64,000 nucleotides of DNA from assembly GCF_004138285.1 (NCBI RefSeq), contig NZ_SCFN01000001.1, positions 868,001-932,000 of the forward strand. Direction: 5' to 3'. Of this stretch, positions 9,236 to 17,217 are shown piece after piece. A model generated the notes under the pieces. It searched no databases. It saw nothing but the letters and a program-made list of their open reading frames with translations, and was not told the origin of the DNA. A program made the translations under genes and the position numbers. The stretch comes from Gottfriedia acidiceleris (GTDB taxonomy: Bacteria > Bacillota > Bacilli > Bacillales > Bacillaceae_G). Each line of letters begins with the position of its first letter. Within the stretch, counting starts at the first letter, position 1.

Positions 9236-9257
9236 TACTTTTTGTTTTTTGTATGAT
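9229..9257 (+). promoter_or_regulatory. Sigma-A promoter of ppiB
   Basis: TTGTCA (9229-9234), 17-base spacer, TATGAT (9252-9257), about 90 bases upstream of the ppiB start. Shares its -35 region with the opposing ypuA promoter. Confidence 0.65.
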
Positions 9258-9346
9258 AATATCAGCGTTACTAGTTTATTCAGTAATGAAAAATATAGGA
9301 CAATTAAGTCTTATGAAATTGTACATACATAAGGAGGATTTTTATT

Positions 9347-9784
9347 ATGAAAAAAGCAAGTATAACGTTTGAAAATGGTGAACAAATCTTAATCGAATTA
9401 TTCCCAGAGCATGCACCAGGTACAGTTGAAAACTTTGAAAAATTAATCCGTGAAGGTTTCTACAATGGATTAACATTCCACCGTGTAATTCCTGGATTTG
9501 TATCTCAAGGTGGAGATCCAAACGGTAATGGAACAGGTGGCCCAGGATACAAAATTAAATGTGAAACTGTTGGTAATCCATTAAAACATAAAGCTGGAGC
9601 TTTATCAATGGCACATGCTGGAAAAGATACTGGTGGTAGCCAATTCTTTATCGTTCACGAGCCACAACCACATTTAGATGGAGTTCATACAGTTTTCGGT
9701 CAAGTAATCGAAGGTATGGATACAGTTTTAAGAATGCGTAATGGCGATGTTATGCAAGAAGTTAAGGTTTGGGACGAAGAATAG
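9347..9784 (+). CDS. ppiB: Peptidyl-prolyl cis-trans isomerase B (cyclophilin)
   Basis: Cytoplasmic cyclophilin-type prolyl isomerase that speeds protein folding. The 145 residues hold the family hallmarks: [19 protein letters not shown] near 47-65, [17 protein letters not shown] near 98-114 and [18 protein letters not shown] precedes the ATG at 9347. Followed by its own terminator, so monocistronic. Confidence 0.97.
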   Translation: MKKASITFENGEQILIELFPEHAPGTVENFEKLIREGFYNGLTFHRVIPGFVSQGGDPNGNGTGGPGYKIKCETVGNPLKHKAGALSMAHAGKDTGGSQFFIVHEPQPHLDGVHTVFGQVIEGMDTVLRMRNGDVMQEVKVWDEE

Positions 9785-9826
9785 TCAAACCAAGACGAGG
9801 TTATTCTAAAACGACTTCAACTGAAT

Positions 9827-9863
9827 AAAACCACAAGGAAAGAAATTTTCCTTGTGGTTTTTT
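9827..9863 (+). terminator. Terminator of ppiB
   Basis: AAAACCACAAGGAAA pairs with TTTTCCTTGTGG, followed by TTTTTT. A strong hairpin 40 bases after the stop. Confidence 0.88.
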
Positions 9864-10061
9864 ATCATGTTCTTTGTTGATTAAACGATGAAATTATTTG
9901 ATAACAGTCGGACTATATATTGAAGGTTAAATTTAGAAGATTTAATTTTGGTTTTTTTTATTGAAATATGTTTAGTTTTAATTGTTTCACATTCTATTTC
10001 ATGTAATTTCTTCTATATTCTTGTTTCTTATAATCTATTTCCACATGATTCATATTCTTAA

Positions 10062-10192
10062 TTGCAGTTTTCTTAGTTTTTATTGCAGATATGACTTTTT
10101 TAATTGCAGATTTGTCAAATTTAATTGTAGTATTAGCTTTTTTTACTGCAATTGCCCAGATTTAATTGCACTTTTTGCTAAATTTAATTGCA
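10062..10192 (-). repeat. Array B of a degenerate 21-bp repeat (7 units)
   Basis: Seven units, read on the minus strand as TGCAATTAAAAAAGTCA plus four to five variable bases. The plus-strand TTGCA (or TTGTA/CTGCA) core recurs at 10062, 10083, 10104, 10125, 10146, 10166 and 10188, giving steps of 21, 21, 21, 21, 20 and 22. Weaker traces may extend to about 9982 and 10208. It lies between the converging 3' ends of ppiB and the cupin gene. The same unit in the opposite orientation forms array A at 23096-23254. Function unknown. Confidence 0.85.
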
Positions 10193-10219
10193 CTTACTGG
10201 TCTCACCTTGATCTTACAA

Positions 10220-10849
10220 TTAAAAACGCTGTTGATAATAATTCTGATTGTAATAGGAATTTTGATAATAATTTTGATTCTGCTGATTTGCAAATTCATG
10301 CTGGTTTTGAACTTGTCGATTACAGTTTTTTGGTGGTCCTATAAATATAGAAGGTTGTAAATTTGCTGTTGCATTTTTCCATTGGTTTTCATCAAGACAG
10401 TAAGTATGTGAGACGATATTTGAAGGTGTAAATTTCATTAAATCAGAGAATAAAATTACGTCAGGGGAAGGTGCATTAAATATTGCTAATAAACGAGTGT
10501 TGTCAACAGTTGCAATTTCATAATGCCACCAGCCTTGTGGTACGTTTGCAACTTGACCAGGAGTAATTGGGAAATTTAATAGTTGCTTTGTATAAGGATT
10601 CAAAATCGATACAACTGCAGCGCCAGAAATACAATATACTAATTCTGATGAATTTTGGTGATAATGTGGCTCTACAACATTATTCACACTTAAATATATA
10701 TCCAATAATGACAAATTATCCAAAGTATTCAAATCATTAACACTTAATTGATTGATAAAGTTTTGACTATCCTTCACAAATGCATGATTTTTATTTAAAT
10801 CATAAGTAAATTGAATACTTGGCGATGTATAATCTAAATCCAGCCTCAT
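10220..10849 (-). CDS. Cupin-domain protein with Q/N/Y-rich tail
   Basis: Single cupin (beta-barrel) protein of 209 residues. The first cupin motif is visible near residues 59-75 (EPHYHQNSSELVYCISG, with the two His and Glu metal ligands) and the second near 95-110 (PGQVANVPQGWWHYEI). The last 35 residues are low complexity, rich in Gln, Asn and Tyr. The closest family impression is oxalate-decarboxylase/spore-coat-like cupins, but I do not recognise the specific protein and assign no substrate. A GTG at 10858 is in frame, but AAGGGTG (10857-10863) places the start at ATG 10849. Possibly spore-associated, judged only from the tail and genome context. Confidence 0.8.
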   Translation of the reverse strand: MRLDLDYTSPSIQFTYDLNKNHAFVKDSQNFINQLSVNDLNTLDNLSLLDIYLSVNNVVEPHYHQNSSELVYCISGAAVVSILNPYTKQLLNFPITPGQVANVPQGWWHYEIATVDNTRLLAIFNAPSPDVILFSDLMKFTPSNIVSHTYCLDENQWKNATANLQPSIFIGPPKNCNRQVQNQHEFANQQNQNYYQNSYYNQNYYQQRF

Positions 10850-11026
10850 AATGATCACCCTTTTATATAACTCTAATTAAAGTTTACTGTAATCAAATTT
10901 ATCTAATTGGTGACAAAAGCCTATGAGGTTGGATGGGCAGGAAGAATACATGACTAGTACGCTAAATTATTTTAAATTCTCTCCTATACCATATATCCCG
11001 TTTTTCCTTCTATCTGGTTTTCTGAC

Positions 11027-11055
11027 TTGACAGAAAAATGTGAGAATTATATATT
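11027..11055 (+). promoter_or_regulatory. Sigma-A promoter upstream of ribT
   Basis: A perfect TTGACA (11027-11032), 17 bases, then TATATT (11050-11055). It serves ribT about 125 bases downstream. The rest of 10850-11179 holds no gene. Confidence 0.6.
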
Positions 11056-11179
11056 TGAAATATTGATATATTTGGAACGAATTTTTATATTTATCGTACT
11101 ATAGAGGGATAATCAATCATATATTATGTATTGGTTTAGAAGCTAATTAGAGTTTTAATAATTTTTAAGAGGGGTTAAC

Positions 11180-11539
11180 ATGTTAATTAGGTATAAGAAA
11201 ACATATGAGAAAATTGCAATGGGCCTGCTTTCGTTTATGCCGAATGAAAAGAATGTGAAGAGCTTAGTAAATACGATTAAAGATTATGAAACTAAAGATG
11301 ATAATCATTTGTTCCTTTGGAAATTAGACGATATTGTTGGGATTATTGGAATACAACTACTACCAGATAAGGTTATTATGATTAAACATTTAAGTGTAAA
11401 CCCTTCATTTCGAAATCAAGGTATTGCAACTTCACTTTACGATGCTATTAGATCTCAGTATACAGACTATACAATCGTAACAACGCAAGAAGTAGCTTCA
11501 TTTATTGAACATTGTCATGTTAGTTTGAAAGTATTATAG
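11180..11539 (+). CDS. ribT: GNAT acetyltransferase-like protein RibT
   Basis: Small GNAT-fold protein of 119 residues. The N-terminal LIRYKKTYEKIAMGLLSFMPNEK is characteristic of RibT, the last gene of the B. subtilis riboflavin operon. The acetyl-CoA-binding motif reads VNPSFRNQGIATSLYDAI near residues 75-92. The substrate is unknown. Here ribT stands alone, with its own promoter and terminator and without ribDEAH, so its link to riboflavin synthesis is positional history rather than an operon. Confidence 0.88.
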   Translation: MLIRYKKTYEKIAMGLLSFMPNEKNVKSLVNTIKDYETKDDNHLFLWKLDDIVGIIGIQLLPDKVIMIKHLSVNPSFRNQGIATSLYDAIRSQYTDYTIVTTQEVASFIEHCHVSLKVL

Positions 11540-11540
11540 A

Positions 11541-11573
11541 AAAAGGTGCTCAATTTTTTTGAGCACTTTTTTT
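11541..11573 (+). terminator. Terminator of ribT
   Basis: AAAAGGTGCTCAA pairs with TTGAGCACTTTT, followed by TTT. It begins two bases after the stop codon. Confidence 0.85.
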
Positions 11574-11661
11574 GCGCTGTTGAAAAAAGTGCTTAATCAT
11601 GGACCAGTCATGAGTAAGTACGAACCAACAAATTGCTATTTTTCTTAATTTCGAAACACTG

Positions 11662-11692
11662 AAAAAGGTGCCCAATTTTTTGCCACCTTTTC
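11662..11692 (-). terminator. Terminator of ypuF (minus strand)
   Basis: Minus-strand AAAAGGTGGCAAAAAATTGGGCACCTTTTTC: a 6-7 bp imperfect stem followed by T. It resembles the ribT terminator 110 bases away, so the two may share ancestry. Confidence 0.55.
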
Positions 11693-11700
11693 CTTTAACT

Positions 11701-12204
11701 CTAAATTTTTCTTCGTAATTCTAATTGCTTTAATCTTTCCGAAATGACATCTGTTCGATCTCTTGTAGAATGTTTATTAATTAAATCTTCCGTGAAAGAC
11801 GAGTAATATTCTTTTTGATTTTGATATCTTTTAATCAATTCTTGGTCATTTATTGGGAGATCGAAAGGGTGAAATTCCGTTTCGTTTTGAAGATTTAGCT
11901 GTAAATCTGATATGATTTGTTGAAAGCGAAATTGATCAATTCCAGCCATTTCCAATAAATTAGAATCATTTGAAAAGGTAATGACGTGTCGAAATAATTT
12001 TTTAGCACCAGTAAAGTTTCTTCTTCTATAATGATATAACACTACCGATAATCTTATTAAACCTAACCAGACTTTTTTATATTGATGATTTAATTCAAGT
12101 TTCCATTGTTCCTCAAGAATTTCATGACATTCAAAAAAATCTTGATCAAAATGGAAATGGCATAAATACTTTATGTATCGCTCGTTTTTATTGTAATGGA
12201 CCAA
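11701..12204 (-). CDS. ypuF: DUF309 protein YpuF
   Basis: Cytoplasmic helical protein of unknown function. The DUF309 signature FFECHEILEEQWK lies near residues 24-36, followed by WLGLIRLSVVLYHYRRRNFTGAKKLF. An in-frame GTG at 12213 overlaps the ribosome-binding sequence. AAAGAGGTG (12211-12219) instead sits six bases from a TTG at 12204, which is chosen as the start and gives 167 residues. Same place relative to scpA as in B. subtilis. Confidence 0.88.
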   Translation of the reverse strand: MVHYNKNERYIKYLCHFHFDQDFFECHEILEEQWKLELNHQYKKVWLGLIRLSVVLYHYRRRNFTGAKKLFRHVITFSNDSNLLEMAGIDQFRFQQIISDLQLNLQNETEFHPFDLPINDQELIKRYQNQKEYYSSFTEDLINKHSTRDRTDVISERLKQLELRRKI

Positions 12205-12249
12205 GTTTTTCACCTCTTTATTACTAAAATTTTATCAGAAATGGAGTTA

Positions 12250-12290
12250 TTTAAAAAGAAGAAAGCCTAGAGCAATGTCTAGACTTTCAC
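12250..12290 (-). terminator. Terminator of the YjcZ-type gene
   Basis: On the minus strand GAAAGTCTAGA pairs with TCTAGGCTTTC (one mismatch), followed by TTCTTTTT. It lies just downstream of the 38-residue spore peptide gene. Confidence 0.75.
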
Positions 12291-12314
12291 GTTTTGTTTA
12301 TTCACGGGGTTAAA

Positions 12315-12431
12315 TTAACAGACGAAAGCACATCCAACGATGATTAATAAAATAAATAATACTACGATTAAAGCAAAGCCTCTGCCGTGGCCGAAACCGC
12401 CGAACTCTGGAGAAACAGCACCTCTACTCAT
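12315..12431 (-). CDS. YjcZ-family sporulation peptide
   Basis: 38-residue hydrophobic peptide: a short Gly-rich head (PEFGGFGHGRGFA) and one membrane segment (LIVVLFILLIIVGCAFV) ending in Cys. This is the YjcZ / sporulation-associated small-membrane-peptide pattern found in spores of Bacillaceae. AAGGAGG is correctly spaced before the ATG at 12431. A sigma-K-like promoter lies 42-69 bases upstream, which fits late mother-cell expression. Exact role unknown. Confidence 0.9.
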   Translation of the reverse strand: MSRGAVSPEFGGFGHGRGFALIVVLFILLIIVGCAFVC

Positions 12432-12472
12432 GAAATAACCTCCTTACCAAAAAATAATTCTTCTTGCACTGA

Positions 12473-12500
12473 TATCTTATGAAAAATTTTAGAAAATGGT
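12473..12500 (-). promoter_or_regulatory. Candidate sigma-K promoter of the YjcZ-type gene
   Basis: On the minus strand AC (12500-12499), 17 bases, then CATAAGATA (12481-12473), matching the sigma-K pattern AC-N16/17-CATAnnnTA. Confidence 0.5.
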
Positions 12501-12638
12501 ATAGGCGTAAAACTAAAAATTTAGGAACAAAGTAACTTCATCGATTAAAAAACCTTTTCTGTTATATAGTTTTATGAAATAATACTTTATACTGTTATTG
12601 AGTATATTTTTATTTTAAAGTAAGTTGGTGAGTAGTTT

Positions 12639-13409
12639 GTGAAGCAATATGAAGTTAAAATTGATGCATTTGAAGGGCCATTAGATTTATTACTTCATTT
12701 AATTCAACGATTTGAAATTGATATTTATGATATACCTGTATCTGAAATAACAGATCAATATGTTTCATATATTCATACAATGAAAGAATTAGAATTGGAT
12801 ATAGCAAGTGAATATTTAGTGATGGCAGCTGAATTACTTGCGATGAAAAGTAAAAGTATTTTACCTAATCATGAAGAACAAGCTGATTGGGATGCAATAC
12901 TTGAAGAAGACCCTAGAGAAGAATTAATGAATCGATTAATTATATATAAGCAATTTAAAGAAGCGGCGATTTTATTTCAGGAAAAAGAATCTGAACGTGC
13001 GATGATTTTTACCCGAAATCCAGTTGATTTGTCCGAATATGGACCTAGACCAGAAGATATTGTCATGCCGACTGATGTTACGATTTACGATATGTTTGGT
13101 GCACTTCAAAAGCTATTTAAACGTAAAAAGCTACAAGAACCACTTCAAACTAAAATAGTTCGTGAAGAAATATCGATCGAAAAAAGAATGGATGAAATAA
13201 TTACCTTCTTAAAAAGTATAAAAAAGAGAACTAATTTCATCAGTTTATTTCCATATAATGATAAAGAAAGTATTGTAGTTACTTTTTTAGCGATTTTGGA
13301 GTTAATGAAAACAAAAGACATTGTAGTAGAACAGGAACAAAACTTTTCAGAAATTTTTCTTACATCACGGGAGGTTTTTGAAGATAAGCAAGCTGAGGTG
13401 TACTTGTAA
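12639..13409 (+). CDS. scpA: Segregation and condensation protein A (kleisin)
   Basis: Kleisin subunit of the SMC-ScpAB condensin that organises and segregates the nucleoid. The 256 residues begin with KIDAFEGPLDLLLHLI, the conserved SMC-binding N-terminus. A winged-helix C-terminal part ends near FLAILELMKTKDIVVEQE. The start is GTG with only a weak upstream purine stretch. The stop overlaps the scpB ATG (TAATG), coupling the two partners. Confidence 0.96.
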   Translation: MKQYEVKIDAFEGPLDLLLHLIQRFEIDIYDIPVSEITDQYVSYIHTMKELELDIASEYLVMAAELLAMKSKSILPNHEEQADWDAILEEDPREELMNRLIIYKQFKEAAILFQEKESERAMIFTRNPVDLSEYGPRPEDIVMPTDVTIYDMFGALQKLFKRKKLQEPLQTKIVREEISIEKRMDEIITFLKSIKKRTNFISLFPYNDKESIVVTFLAILELMKTKDIVVEQEQNFSEIFLTSREVFEDKQAEVYL

Positions 13410-13990
13410 TGGAACAGGAAAAAAATTTAGTAGGAGTTCTAGAAGGACTTTTATTTGTAGCTGGCGATGAAGGAATATCGATTGTCGAGCTATCTGAGAC
13501 TTTAGAATTAAGTCAAACCGATGTTCTAGAATTAATTGAGAGTCTAAAAAAAGAATATGAAAATCCTAATAGAGGATTACAAATTAGAATTTTAGCTAAC
13601 AGATATAAACTTACTTCAAAAAGGGAACATGGTGAGTTTTTCAAAAAATTAGTTGAAAGTCCATCGAACTCTTCGTTGTCACAAGCAGCTTTAGAAACTT
13701 TAGCGATTGTTGCATATCAACAACCAATTACGAGGACAGAAATTGAAGATATTCGTGGAGTTAAGACTGAAAAACCAATTCAAACTCTTGTCTCGAAATA
13801 TTTAATTAAAGAAGTTGGACGGGCTGAAGGTACTGGACGTGCAATTTTATACGGTACTACTTCTGAGTTTTTAGATTATTTTGGTCTAAAAAACATTAAA
13901 GAATTACCTCCACTACCACAAGATTTAAAAATGGAAGAGGTTGAAGAAGAAGCAGATTTATTTTTTAGCAAATTTGAAAAACAAGATTAG
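13409..13990 (+). CDS. scpB: Segregation and condensation protein B
   Basis: Winged-helix (kite) partner of ScpA in the SMC complex. 193 residues; the conserved segment SQAALETLAIVAYQQPITRTEIEDIRGV lies near residues 90-117, followed by GRAEGTGRAILYGTT. It overlaps scpA by one base and is followed 72 bases later by an unrelated small gene. Confidence 0.96.
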   Translation: MEQEKNLVGVLEGLLFVAGDEGISIVELSETLELSQTDVLELIESLKKEYENPNRGLQIRILANRYKLTSKREHGEFFKKLVESPSNSSLSQAALETLAIVAYQQPITRTEIEDIRGVKTEKPIQTLVSKYLIKEVGRAEGTGRAILYGTTSEFLDYFGLKNIKELPPLPQDLKMEEVEEEADLFFSKFEKQD

Positions 13991-14062
13991 TTAAAAAATT
14001 CTGCAAATCTGTTGTCATCCTATGTTAAACTAATACTATGGAAATCTTGGAGGGTGAAAGAA

Positions 14063-14458
14063 TTGTTAATTTATAATTGTCATGGGTATGAATTAGTAAA
14101 GGCTCAACCAAATACTTCGGAAGATTTTTTTAATCGATCTGAAGTTGAATATGAATATAATGGTCAAAAAATTGTAACTTCTGTCTTGTATGTTCGCTTT
14201 TTTGAAGAACAACTATCTGAAGTAAGTGATTTAAAAACAACTAGATTATATGAAAATGGCGATCAATCAGTAGATTTTCGTGATATAGTAGCACTTGCGC
14301 TAATTATTAAAAATCCTGATTATCGAGGAAGAAAGCGAATATATATTAATGAATTAGATCAATTTGTAAAAGAGCTACAAGGTGTTGATTTTGATAAATT
14401 GGTAGGATATGCGAGAAGTATTAAACAAAATTCAAATAAAATAGAAATATCGATTTAA
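14063..14458 (+). CDS. Unrecognised 131-residue protein
   Basis: I do not recognise this protein. It is soluble, with no signal peptide or membrane segment, mixed alpha/beta in appearance and acidic (ALIIKNPDYRGRKRIYINELDQFVKELQG in the middle). The frame is open from 14012, but TTGGAGGGTG (14047-14056) is spaced for the TTG at 14063, giving a natural N-terminus LLIYNCHGYELVKA. It sits between scpB and ypuI, 18 bases before the latter, and probably shares its transcript. Confidence 0.75.
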   Translation: MLIYNCHGYELVKAQPNTSEDFFNRSEVEYEYNGQKIVTSVLYVRFFEEQLSEVSDLKTTRLYENGDQSVDFRDIVALALIIKNPDYRGRKRIYINELDQFVKELQGVDFDKLVGYARSIKQNSNKIEISI

Positions 14459-14476
14459 ATTAACGGAGGGAAAAAA

Positions 14477-14971
14477 ATGTCGAATAAGATGGTAGAGCAT
14501 CAATTAAAAATTGTTGGTAATCAATTAGGGATTGTTGGTCTAGAGTGTAATTTGTTTTTAAATAAGAATTCTTTACCGTCATTTCAACATGAAAACCAAG
14601 CAGTGGATCCTAACTACTTAGAAAAAATACTTTCTTCATTACGTAGAATTACAGTATATTGTGAGGATGCTAAAGAAGTTTGTGAGAAAATTTTAAGTGG
14701 ACAGTTCCATAAAGCAACAGCTGAAGATACTTTACATAAAATTTATCACAGATGTATCGCAGAATTCTTCTCTCCTAAAAACGATGCATGGTATGAAAAT
14801 AGTCGTGCAGCATACACTGGTAATCAAGCGATTACATTCTATAAAGCTGTGCCAGGAACTGTCCAAGACCTATTTTCATCATTAGAAAAAGTTTTTCAAC
14901 AAATGCGAGAAGAACTTGAGTATTATGAAACAGATTATTCAACAAAACTTATGCAACAATACAAACAGTAA
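14477..14971 (+). CDS. ypuI: YpuI-family protein (DUF3907)
   Basis: Cytoplasmic helical protein of unknown function, 164 residues. The C-terminal part AWYENSRAAYTGNQAITFYKAVPGTVQ and the position after scpB match B. subtilis YpuI. A good GGAGGG ribosome-binding site precedes ATG 14477. Followed by a terminator. Confidence 0.85.
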   Translation: MSNKMVEHQLKIVGNQLGIVGLECNLFLNKNSLPSFQHENQAVDPNYLEKILSSLRRITVYCEDAKEVCEKILSGQFHKATAEDTLHKIYHRCIAEFFSPKNDAWYENSRAAYTGNQAITFYKAVPGTVQDLFSSLEKVFQQMREELEYYETDYSTKLMQQYKQ

Positions 14972-15009
14972 TTAGAAAAATTGTTAAATGTAAATAGTAA
15001 TGTTAAGAG

Positions 15010-15042
15010 AAAAAGACTAGAAATTTTCTAGTCTTTTCATTT
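15010..15042 (+). terminator. Terminator after ypuI
   Basis: AAAAGACTAGAAA pairs perfectly with TTTCTAGTCTTTT around a single-base centre, followed by CATTTTG. Confidence 0.82.
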
Positions 15043-15139
15043 TGTACAAAACTCAAAAAAATTGGATATATATAGTAATTTTTATATAAGATACGTTACA
15101 ATACAATAGAAATTTCTTTGTAAGAGAAGAGGACCTGAA

Positions 15140-16126
15140 ATGAAACAAATGTATTCAATTGGACAAAGGACAATCAAAACAGCAATCGGAAGTGGTATAT
15201 CCTTATTAATAGCAGAAGCTCTACATTTACAAAATTACAGTACTGCTGCCGTCGTTACACTTTTAAGTATTCAAAATACAAAACGCAGATCATTTATAGT
15301 AGCAATTCAAAGATTTGTTGCATCAGTTATTGCCATGTTAATTGGATGGATGATGTTTGAATTTTTAAGCTATACGCCATTAACAGTTGTCATTTATTTT
15401 CTTTTAACGATACCCTTATTAGTCACATTGAAGTTACAAGAGGGAATCATTCCAAGCTCAGTGATTGTTTTGCAAATCTATGTGAGTAACAATAAATCAA
15501 TATCTTTCTTATTTAATCAAGTTGAAATTTTAGCAGTTGGGATCTTAATTGCTTTAATAATGAATACATATATGCCGAGTATTGAGAAGAAGATGGTCGA
15601 ATCTCAAAAGAAAATCGAGCAAAATTTTAAAATGTTACTTCTTGGTATTGCTTTAAAAATGAAGGGTAAGGACGAAGATTCACAAAATGATTTAATTTAT
15701 GAAACAAAAATACTTTTACAAACGGCGAAAACATTAGCTTATAGGCAAGTTGAAAATAGTTTTATAAAATCAAACTTATATTATATTAATTATTTTGAAA
15801 TGAGAGAACGTCAATTTGAAATCATATCGAATCAAATCATCCCTTTATTAAAGAAGGTTGCATTAAATTATCCACATTCAAAAATTATTGCAGAATTTTT
15901 TGAGGACACAGGTGTTTACTTAAAAGAAAAATCTACGGGGATTGAATTATTAGGGGAATTCAGTCATATGATGAATGACTTTAGAAAGATGCCATTACCT
16001 GAATCAAGAGATGAGTTTGAGACTAGGGCTAGTTTAATGATGATTGTTTATGAATTGGAAAAAGTGATTTCATTAAAAATGGAGTTTTACTCAGAAAATC
16101 AGACCGTTTTAGAGAAGCTAAACTAA
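15140..16126 (+). CDS. Aromatic acid exporter family (DUF939-type) membrane protein
   Basis: 328 residues. The first 145 carry about five to six closely spaced membrane helices (GIPLLIAEALHLQNYSTAAVVTLLSIQ-like opening, then SVIAMLIGWMMF and IPSSVIVLQIYV). A long hydrophilic, helical cytoplasmic half follows. This is the layout of the FUSC-like aromatic-acid-exporter / DUF939 family (YqjA/YgaE type in Bacillus). Substrate not predictable. Stands alone with AGAGGA upstream. No conserved partner is visible beside it. Confidence 0.8.
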   Translation: MKQMYSIGQRTIKTAIGSGISLLIAEALHLQNYSTAAVVTLLSIQNTKRRSFIVAIQRFVASVIAMLIGWMMFEFLSYTPLTVVIYFLLTIPLLVTLKLQEGIIPSSVIVLQIYVSNNKSISFLFNQVEILAVGILIALIMNTYMPSIEKKMVESQKKIEQNFKMLLLGIALKMKGKDEDSQNDLIYETKILLQTAKTLAYRQVENSFIKSNLYYINYFEMRERQFEIISNQIIPLLKKVALNYPHSKIIAEFFEDTGVYLKEKSTGIELLGEFSHMMNDFRKMPLPESRDEFETRASLMMIVYELEKVISLKMEFYSENQTVLEKLN

Positions 16127-16206
16127 TCATTTTATATAAGAACATGCGGAATTAACATCTTAATTTACGTGATTTCCATTAATCGTGTGAAACACGTGAA
16201 TACCGG

Positions 16207-16235
16207 TAATAGCTATAAATTTAATATCATACAAT
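16207..16235 (+). promoter_or_regulatory. Candidate sigma-E promoter upstream of the SOD gene
   Basis: TAATAGC (16207-16213), 14 bases, then CATACAAT (16228-16235). The -10 matches the sigma-E consensus CATACAMT at all positions and the -35 matches KMATATT at five of seven. Confidence 0.45.
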
Positions 16236-16278
16236 GGAAAGTAGAAGAGAAATTTATTTTCTCTGATGGAGGTGTATG

Positions 16279-17202
16279 ATGTTAAATCAATCTGAACTCG
16301 TCACTTACTTTCAGGAGGTAGAAATCTGGTGTGCGAATGTATTACAGTTGCTGTCTGAAAGATTTGACCATATTCAAGAAAAAGAATTATTAGAATATAA
16401 AGTAAAACTATTGTTAAACAGAATGGGAACAAAAGGTCATTATGTAGATCAAAATTCCTTTTTAGATGAAATTAGTATGGATGTGGATGATATACAGGAA
16501 CGATTAATTTCAATTTTAAATGAAGAGGAATATGATGATAGTTATGCGTATCGGGTAATAGAAGTCGAAGAGAGAGTAGGGATTGGTAAACATGAGCTTC
16601 CACCTTTACCATATCCATATAATGCACTCGAGCCATATATATCAAAAGAAATCATGATGCTGCATCATGATAAGCACCATAAAAGTTATGTAGATGGCTT
16701 AAATAAAGCTGAGATTGAATTAGAAAAGGCAAGAAAAAATAAGGAATACGATTTATTAAAGCATTGGGAAAGAGAGCTTGCATTTCATGGGTCGGGTCAT
16801 TACTTGCATACTATATTTTGGAATAATTTAAGTAAATCAGGTGGAGGGCAACCTCATGGAGTTCTTTTAAAACAAATTGAAGATGACTTCGGAAGTTATG
16901 AAGACTTTAAAGAGCATTTTACACAAGCTGCTAAAAAAGTGGAAGGTGTCGGTTGGGCGATTTTAGTTTGGGTTCCAAGATCGAATCGGTTGGAAATTCT
17001 TCAAACTGAAAAACATCAATTCTTTACTCAATGGGATACAATTCCATTGCTAGTTTTGGATGTTTGGGAGCACGCTTATTATTTACAGTATAAATTTGAT
17101 AAAGACTCATACATTACAAACTTTTGGAACATAGTTAATTGGCCGGATGTAGATTATCGATATGGTTATGCTAGTCAATTAAAATGGCAACCCTTTTATT
17201 AA
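16279..17202 (+). CDS. sodF: Fe/Mn superoxide dismutase with N-terminal extension (SodF-like)
   Basis: Superoxide dismutase domain in residues 106-307, preceded by about 105 residues of extra, acidic helical sequence. Metal ligands are visible: His in MMLHHDKHHKSY, His in GSGHYLHTIFWNNL, and Asp and His in LDVWEHAYYLQY. The Gly-rich SKSGGGQPHG segment is also typical. B. subtilis SodF likewise carries an N-terminal extension absent from SodA; the extension here looks somewhat longer. Two ATGs (16276, 16279) follow GGAGGTG; the second is better spaced. A sigma-E-like promoter suggests mother-cell expression during sporulation (inference). Confidence 0.88.
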   Translation: MLNQSELVTYFQEVEIWCANVLQLLSERFDHIQEKELLEYKVKLLLNRMGTKGHYVDQNSFLDEISMDVDDIQERLISILNEEEYDDSYAYRVIEVEERVGIGKHELPPLPYPYNALEPYISKEIMMLHHDKHHKSYVDGLNKAEIELEKARKNKEYDLLKHWERELAFHGSGHYLHTIFWNNLSKSGGGQPHGVLLKQIEDDFGSYEDFKEHFTQAAKKVEGVGWAILVWVPRSNRLEILQTEKHQFFTQWDTIPLLVLDVWEHAYYLQYKFDKDSYITNFWNIVNWPDVDYRYGYASQLKWQPFY

Positions 17203-17217
17203 TTGGCGAAAAATAGT

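Noticed and set aside
9982-10344. 120-codon plus-strand frame across array B
   Set aside because: Its heptads are simply the 21-bp repeat read in frame, there is no ribosome-binding site, and it runs antisense into the well-supported cupin gene.
10166-10360. 64-codon hydrophobic plus-strand frame
   Set aside because: Overlaps array B and the 3' end of the cupin gene on the other strand; no initiation signal.
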